From Aldrovandia affinis (lineage: Eukaryota; Chordata; Actinopteri; Notacanthiformes; Halosauridae): a DNA stretch of 64,000 bases. The stretch is from the NCBI GenBank assembly GCA_029706075.1, contig JAINUG010000166.1:1072501-1136500 (forward strand), given 5' to 3'. The translations under genes and the position numbers were made by a program. Below the pieces are notes generated by a model. It ran no database searches. It was not told where the DNA came from and saw only the letters and a list, made by a program, of their open reading frames with translations. Of this stretch, positions 47,500 to 64,000 are shown one piece after another (position 1 is the first letter of the stretch; each line of letters starts with the position of its first letter).

Positions 47500-50188
47500 T
47501 TCTTGTGGAAGACATTTAATTGTTAATGACCCCAGGAACTCTGAACTCTGCATATTCTGAATTTTTGTAGAGGTAAAGGCATTCATCCGGAATGCTGGTT
47601 GCCCACTGCTGCCTCGGTCCGAACTAGGCTATGCCAGCCGGGCTCTGGCTGACGCGATTGGCTGACCGCCCCCAGAGGGAGAGCCCACAAGAGCTCACTG
47701 AGAAGCACGGAAGGGGAGGAGCTGCCGGCCCGTGGGGGAGGGTCAATTGAAAGAAATAGAGGGTGTGATTGGCTACCAAGTTGGGAGAAAAACAGAGAAA
47801 ATCTGAAATAAATGTAAAATAATAATAAAGATAACTCCCAATCTGTTACTAACAGAATAAATGTGACTTTAATTTTCAATATTGTTCATTGAAATAGTAG
47901 TCCGGTTAAAAGTCTGAGGTAAAGTGTATTCTTTTTCTGTTTTTACTCTCTATTCAAACTTGAATGGACTCTTCGGGTCTCTCTGCCACAGAGTGCCCAT
48001 GTGTTGTATTTTAGTACATGATATTATTCACACCTGTATGTAATAAGGGAACAATAAATAATATATAACTACAAATTAACGTTCTCAGTCAAGACGTTCT
48101 CTCTTCCAGTCATATGAATAAATAAATACATACCAGTGCTTTCTCGTGTTTGTGTTGTTCCAAAGTCAACCAGCCACTCAAATTAAGCACAGGGATGTTA
48201 ATTGGTTGTAAGCAGTGTTCTTTATTGTTACTCATTTCAATTACGATGTAATGCGCAGACAAGCCTTGCTAGCTTGCAGCCAGGACATAGAGACAAAGAT
48301 AAGACAGTCTTCATCAGAGATGCGAATTCCCTTCCGACTAGACTTGCATACAAGGGTCCCTTTATTCGTCAGTGAACAGGCAAACGAAACCATGCGCTGA
48401 CTTCTGTCTCGGCTCTTTACCGTTGAGAGGTTTGCGCGTAGAAAGCGGAGAAGTCAAGCCTAGCCTTTCACACTAAAGTCTGGCTGGGAGACACAGAGAG
48501 TCAAGTATTTGCATGTGAACACTATGAAATCATGCCACAGCTATAGCACCAGGTAGGCAAACCAAAGGTACGTATCTCCTCCGGTCTTATTCAAACATAA
48601 TAAATTAACCTCTAACCCAGGTTTTGGGAAGCACGTGACCACATACACATATCTAGACTCTGGCCTGGATAGTCAATGCGTATTTGTCTTTAAATGTTGA
48701 CTTTCAAATAAATGCAAGTGTTATTTTTTCTTTACAGATCTGCAATCAGCAATATCCTCGCCAAAATGTACTTGTGAAGACAAAAGCAACACTTGCATTT
48801 ATTTGTGGGTCAAAGATAAGGACCACTGTTGATTGCGTTATAACTGACTAATTTACGTTGACAAACACTTTCAAACCAATGTGCAAAACCAATCATGTAG
48901 CCAAGCCTACGTTCCCTTTAGAATTTCGGAGCAACGTTTACCATAGAGGGATAAAAACGTCTTGCAAGCAACAGCCGATACGGGTGTTTCCACTGAAATT
49001 ACGTTGTCTAATGCTTGTGCGTGATTTTGGTGAGCCCCACATCTTGCAATCAGCGAATTATCTGCACAAGAAAACCGTAGACTTGTTTAGTGCAGAGAAG
49101 GCGCAGGGTAAATTCTGTGCAAACTACAACGGCTTCCAGTCGCCTTCATGCAAATTTAGGCACGCTATTTCATATTGTCCCTAAACAGTTACTTGACTGT
49201 TACAAGCCCTGCGGTCAGTTTTTTTTTAAACTTTAATTTTCATGCGCATAATGCCAGTTTTCATTAAGTCCCAATCCCTATGGAAGCATAGCTACAGTCT
49301 GGTTGAAATCATTTTCAAAAAAAAAAAGCTTCCACAAAGCCTTGTTTCCACGCAGGCTTCTTGATGTTTTTAAGTTTGCAGAAGCTGCAGTTTCCGCGCG
49401 CGCGCATTCGGACAGCAGTCTGCCTGGCTCGCGCCTCGCGGACGGATGTCTGCATCGCTGCAGTCTTTGGTGGAGAAACTCGACCCGCGTGCCGCGAATA
49501 CGCCGGCTCTCGTTTCGGCCCGTATCTGACACCCCGCGTGCGTAATAAGAGCCAAAGCCACGTCTGCATTTAACATCTCTGGCATTCGGGGACCCCCAGA
49601 AAAGTGACAAGACTCTGCTCGACGCCTAAGTTCAGGAGTGAGGCCCCCCCAAGTCACGGCCATGTTGGATTGCCCACGGTTCCGATTACAAAGGACGGTG
49701 ACACAAAACATTCAAGGGAAACAGAGCCTAACAGATCAGCACAATGACACAGGTGCATCTATAGTACACACACATACATACATGCTGTGAACAGACAATA
49801 GTCAAAGAGGAAAACATAAAGGCTTAGCATGTTTATCGACACATATTATAGAACAGATGGTAGAGATTACATTTGGCCACACGGATAGATAATTTGCATT
49901 CACTTTAATAGCACACAGTTATCTAAGACCAACCAGGTGTACTTTACATAGGGAGAGATCCAAAGCTGTTTTACTACAGTTCACTTCCTGTTTTTGCTCA
50001 TTCTTGCAAAGGTGTTCCAGACAAGCATCCCCATTGGACCGCTTTACAGCACATAATCACCACTGAAACGGACAGGTCGTTCAATGCGACGGAACATCCG
50101 TTTCTAGTGGTTTTTGGCTTTGCCTTCTGCTGAAAGGGAATACACAGCAACACGTAATTATATCTGACAGGCTTTCTAATTCAGTCAT
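47500..50188. other. Non-coding between the LTR-like region and the pmp22 3' end
   Basis: The open frames (for example 48858-49184, 108 residues) show no family signature. The segment 49380-49560 is CpG-rich. Nothing else was recognised. Confidence 0.45.
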
Positions 50189-50854
50189 TTTATTTAGTCA
50201 ATTTGTTTGTTAACGTTCCGGGGATTACAGTCGAATGATCATGGCTTTACATACGGTATCTTTCCCAAATGGAACAGCCAGACTCAATTCAAATGGGTAT
50301 GAGCAAACAGACATTAGCATTCAGAACGATAAAGACAGGTTTAACCTTTTTTCCCCCAAACAAATGTAAAACCACAAGTTTCCAAACTATATATCCTGTC
50401 TCTGGTATTAAGTATTTCAATATGTAATTTTCCACGTCTGCATTTAGGCAGATGCGTTTTTAATTTGGTATAATGCCCTTGCTGTTGGTAGCTGCACCAC
50501 CCTTGAAATGGGCTGGCGTCTAAATTGCTGGTCACGTAAATTAATCACACAAAGAAACATTATCTCATGAAAGAGAGAACAAAACATTAATCTAAACTAA
50601 AGCAATTGTATTTTTTTAAAGCCCTCAATCTGGACTCCCCACCTTTTCACCAAAAAACATTACATGCAGCCGTACAGTAAAATCAACAAAACAATGTAGA
50701 TGTTTTAATACTGACATTTGAAATGGCATTACAATTTTAAGTGAAATAATAATGATAAAAAAATAATAAAAGGAGGTGAGGAAAAATAAAAATTGACAAA
50801 TTACAAGGCCCCCCCCCCCAAAAAAAAACATGTAGTTGAACTTACACTTCAGGC

Positions 50855-51679
50855 CAACGTTCTTTTAATGTTTTTATTTTTTAAAAACTGTAAAACTAAA
50901 AAAATTTAAAAAAATTAAAAGAAAATTTAGTAAAATCCTCTATGTACATAAGCAGTTAGGCACACGTACATTGCACTGTCAGTCCTTGCACCTACTGCAT
51001 GTTAAATCATGTTATTCGACTCTAAATAAAGCTAAATGGCTATCGATAATAGGAATGGTAAATATATAGCACCATTTTTTTGTTGAAAAAAAAAAAAAAA
51101 AAGTTGAAAAATAATTTGGCCTATCACGGAGGAAAAATATATATTTTGTCAAGCTACGTTTTTTTAATGCTTTATCCTAGCAGTCTCATTTGGTTGTTGC
51201 TTCTTTTTTTCTCCTAAAACAAGCACAGTTAAAACACAAATTCCCTCTTGCCTTCTAGTTCATACATGCGCTTTGGTTAAAATACTTTTTAAAAAACTTA
51301 TTTTTTTCTTATTTTTTTGGGGGGTGATTTCAAGAAAAGTATACACACAGATAAAACAAATAAAGACCGGTTATTTCACCATTACAACATTTTTTTAGGC
51401 ACTTAATTAGCTAAACAAAGCTCATCAAAGGAGAATCTTTGTCAACAGAGCAACACAACAATACTATGTACATATATGTAAAAAGTGTTATAAATAGGTT
51501 TTAAACCATAGATACTATATACATCTTCAATTATAACAGTATTTGTTGTTTCTGTTTGTGTGTCCCCCCCCCCCCCCCCCACCCTCCCCTCACGAACTGG
51601 TGTCAGTGAACATGTCTATGGACGCAGTATGGTACGGTAGTACAGATGCCTCTCGGCTCGTTGCCGTGGTGACGAGGTC
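50855..51679 (-). other. pmp22 3' UTR (extent approximate)
   Basis: This AT-rich sequence follows the stop codon. In the mRNA sense a run of 17 G (51564-51580) begins about 100 bases after the stop, and A/T-rich tracts follow. The end is placed just past the AATAAA at 50873-50878. A longer form ending after a second AATAAA at 50189-50194 is possible. Mammalian PMP22 3' UTRs are about a kilobase, so either is plausible. Confidence 0.55.
50873..50878 (-). terminator. Candidate poly(A) signal of pmp22
   Basis: AATAAA on the minus strand, about 800 bases after the stop. Roughly 40-60 bases further on the sense strand becomes T-rich and then G-rich (a T run, then a run of about 10 G at 50809-50819), as expected of a GU-rich downstream element. 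Confidence 0.5.
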
Positions 51680-62505
<10,826 letters not shown>

Positions 62506-62519
62506 TTTTACGGGCAGAT

Positions 62520-63735
62520 CTAAAACAGAACAGAAGAAAAACACGTTCAGTTGAGAGCCAGACGTGCGGTGTCAGTCCCAGCTCACTGCTAAATACAATG
62601 GGGTGTGTCGCTCTTGCGCCTGCAATACCAACTCTGGACACGTGGCCGCGCCCTTTCTGAACTTTATTTTCACCATGGAATGTTTGTTTCTGTTTTGAAG
62701 GGGGAAAACGTTCACATCGAAGTTTGTGCTTTACTTTTTTTTTAAATGAGGTGGATTTTAAGGCACGGGTTTAACTATATGTTAACAATAGTAGCATAGG
62801 AATTATCAAAGGCGTATTGAATTGTGTCTAATTCGAAGGAATATCGTGTATATGCGTCAGAACTTTTTATGTATTTTGCAAAATGCAACCATTCTATTTT
62901 TCCATATATTACATATATAGTTTCTGTATTTACAACCATTAATCATGCTGTTTGGCTTTATGGAAATAATTGGGCAACAAAGCTCAAAGATACTGCAATC
63001 AATAATCAGATTACCGCTACACATAATACACCAATGCACATGTATATGTGTGTGAAAACATTGAGCAGCAGAATAGAAAACTTTCCACATCTCCGCACTT
63101 TTTTAATAAGTGTTGACCGTTACTCTGTCACAAAGCGACCATTCAACGAATACCGCAGTTACTCAAATTTAAACGCCCCTAAACCCGTCTGACTGCGTTG
63201 TAAGCAATTCATTGATTACCCAAACTAAACCTTAACTATGTAAATAATTGCAACCATTGCAAAACGAACGTGTAGTAATTTTTCAGCGCACATGTTTGCA
63301 AAATAATTATTACATCCGTTATGTTTAAAAAGCTATCAACTGCAGCAAAGGGATGCATCTCAAAAAGCAGTGTTCATTCTTTCAACTGAGCACGAACGAG
63401 AGAGCCTGGAACCTGTTTTTGGTTAGTGTATTTGCACCCTTGATCTTAAGCCTTTGTGTTCAAACGAATTACTCACAAAACAATGTCCCATTCCATCTTT
63501 AAACCATAAATCTTAAAAACGATTTAAACAGGTTATGTACTACATTGAATTTGTGCTGAAAAATGTACGATAGCTCTATTCCAAATCCCCTGTGAGCTTA
63601 TAAATCAGTTTAAGATGAGCGAAGAAGCCCTCAAATTCCCTCAAATAATTTAAACATTTTGCGTTCTTATTTTCATTTCCATTGAAGACGTGCATACATA
63701 TTTATGATGAATAACGGACAGCATGTCCAACTTAC
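62520..63735 (-). other. pmp22 intron 1 (1.2 kb)
   Basis: AT-rich, with no microsatellite or mobile element, which is unusual for this window. SOX-type ACAAAG cores occur near 62982 (followed by CAAAG) and 63129. Intron 1 of mammalian PMP22 is bound by SOX10 and EGR2, so this is a sensible place for enhancer sequence, but no site was proven. Confidence 0.6.
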
Positions 63736-63845
63736 TCGTTGCAAGGTGAAACAATTCCACAAAAATTGATAAGCAAATGCAAAATGCAGAACAGCCTTCC
63801 CCAAAAGTCCAACGGTAGTCCCTCGGTCCACGGTCCTCTGACTAG
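63736..63845 (-). other. pmp22: Non-coding first exon of pmp22 (5' UTR)
   Basis: The 3' boundary is a strong donor (GTAAGT, GT at 63735-63734). The 5' end is inferred at about 30 bases downstream of a TATA-like box at 63871-63877, so it is approximate. The exon has no ATG in frame with the CDS. It would splice to the acceptor at 62520-62521, leaving 14 bases of leader before the start codon. Mammalian PMP22 also begins with alternative non-coding exons (1A/1B). Only one such exon was recognised here. Confidence 0.6.
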
Positions 63846-63930
63846 ATTGACGCCAGAACTAGCGCTGCAGTTATAAAGTGTCTCATTATGGAAGAACAAC
63901 GCCCCGCTACGTCGTTACGTCACGGCTCGC
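63846..63930 (-). promoter_or_regulatory. Putative pmp22 core promoter: TATA-like box and CRE-like site
   Basis: On the minus strand TTTATAA lies at 63871-63877, and the CRE-like octamer TGACGTAA at 63915-63922, about 40 bases upstream of it. The flank from 63890 to 64000 is rich in CpG. Mammalian PMP22 promoter P1 is TATA-containing and a cAMP-responsive element has been reported for it, so the arrangement fits. The transcription start was not determined. Confidence 0.5.
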
Positions 63931-64000
63931 CCTTCGACGACAACTCGACTCCCAATATATCCACAAAACACGACGCGTAATTGCGCAGGGAAACCGCTTG

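Noticed and set aside
48858-49184. 108-residue open frame near the pmp22 3' end
   Set aside because: No recognisable family and no flanking splice or promoter signals. It could be a chance frame.

Overview
This is vertebrate genomic DNA, almost certainly from a teleost fish. Genes are split by GT-AG introns, long (GT)n, (CT)n and (GA)n microsatellites are everywhere, and Tc1/mariner relics and tRNA-derived SINEs with fish-type 3' tails are scattered throughout. One SINE family carries a 3' tail ending in repeated TGTAA, the tail type known from the eel UnaL2/UnaSINE1 pair. That makes an eel-like (elopomorph) fish a reasonable guess, but only a guess. There are no bacterial operons, CRISPR arrays or rRNA genes.

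The one gene that can be read completely is peripheral myelin protein 22 (pmp22), on the minus strand from about 63.85 kb down to about 50.86 kb. It has a non-coding first exon (about 63736-63845) and four coding exons: 62428-62505, 62004-62094, 54002-54142 and 51680-51840. All splice sites are canonical and the phases are consistent. Together they encode a 156-residue four-transmembrane protein with the PMP22/EMP/claudin-type first extracellular loop (W, L-W-x-N-C, N-glycosylation site at N41) and an RKRE C-terminus. A TATA-like box and a CRE-like site lie upstream of exon 1. A poly(A) signal with a GU-rich downstream element lies about 800 bases past the stop.

The left 49 kb holds only one convincing exon: a 96-base phase 1-1 exon at 15294-15389 (+) encoding the first half of an I-set immunoglobulin domain, most like sidekick-type adhesion proteins. 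Its partner exons were not found, which fits a gene with very large introns but leaves the identity open.

The rest of the left side is repeats and non-coding DNA. At least six Tc1-like transposase relics were seen. One is interrupted by a hAT-type MITE with a perfect 8-bp target duplication, and that MITE is itself interrupted by a SINE; part of the same nested composite occurs a second time. Other elements are a LINE 3' end, LTR-like segments, a 5S-rRNA-like SINE fragment, and several minisatellites: 24 bp at 6.4 kb, 25-26 bp at 4.7 kb, 35 bp hairpin units at 34.4 kb, about 44-54 bp at 36.6-37.7 kb, 21 bp at 39.3 kb and 97-99 bp at 42.4 kb. Between them lie repeat-free stretches rich in TAAT/ATTA cores that resemble conserved non-coding elements. 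Most long open frames in this window are microsatellite translations ([16 protein letters not shown]) and are not genes.
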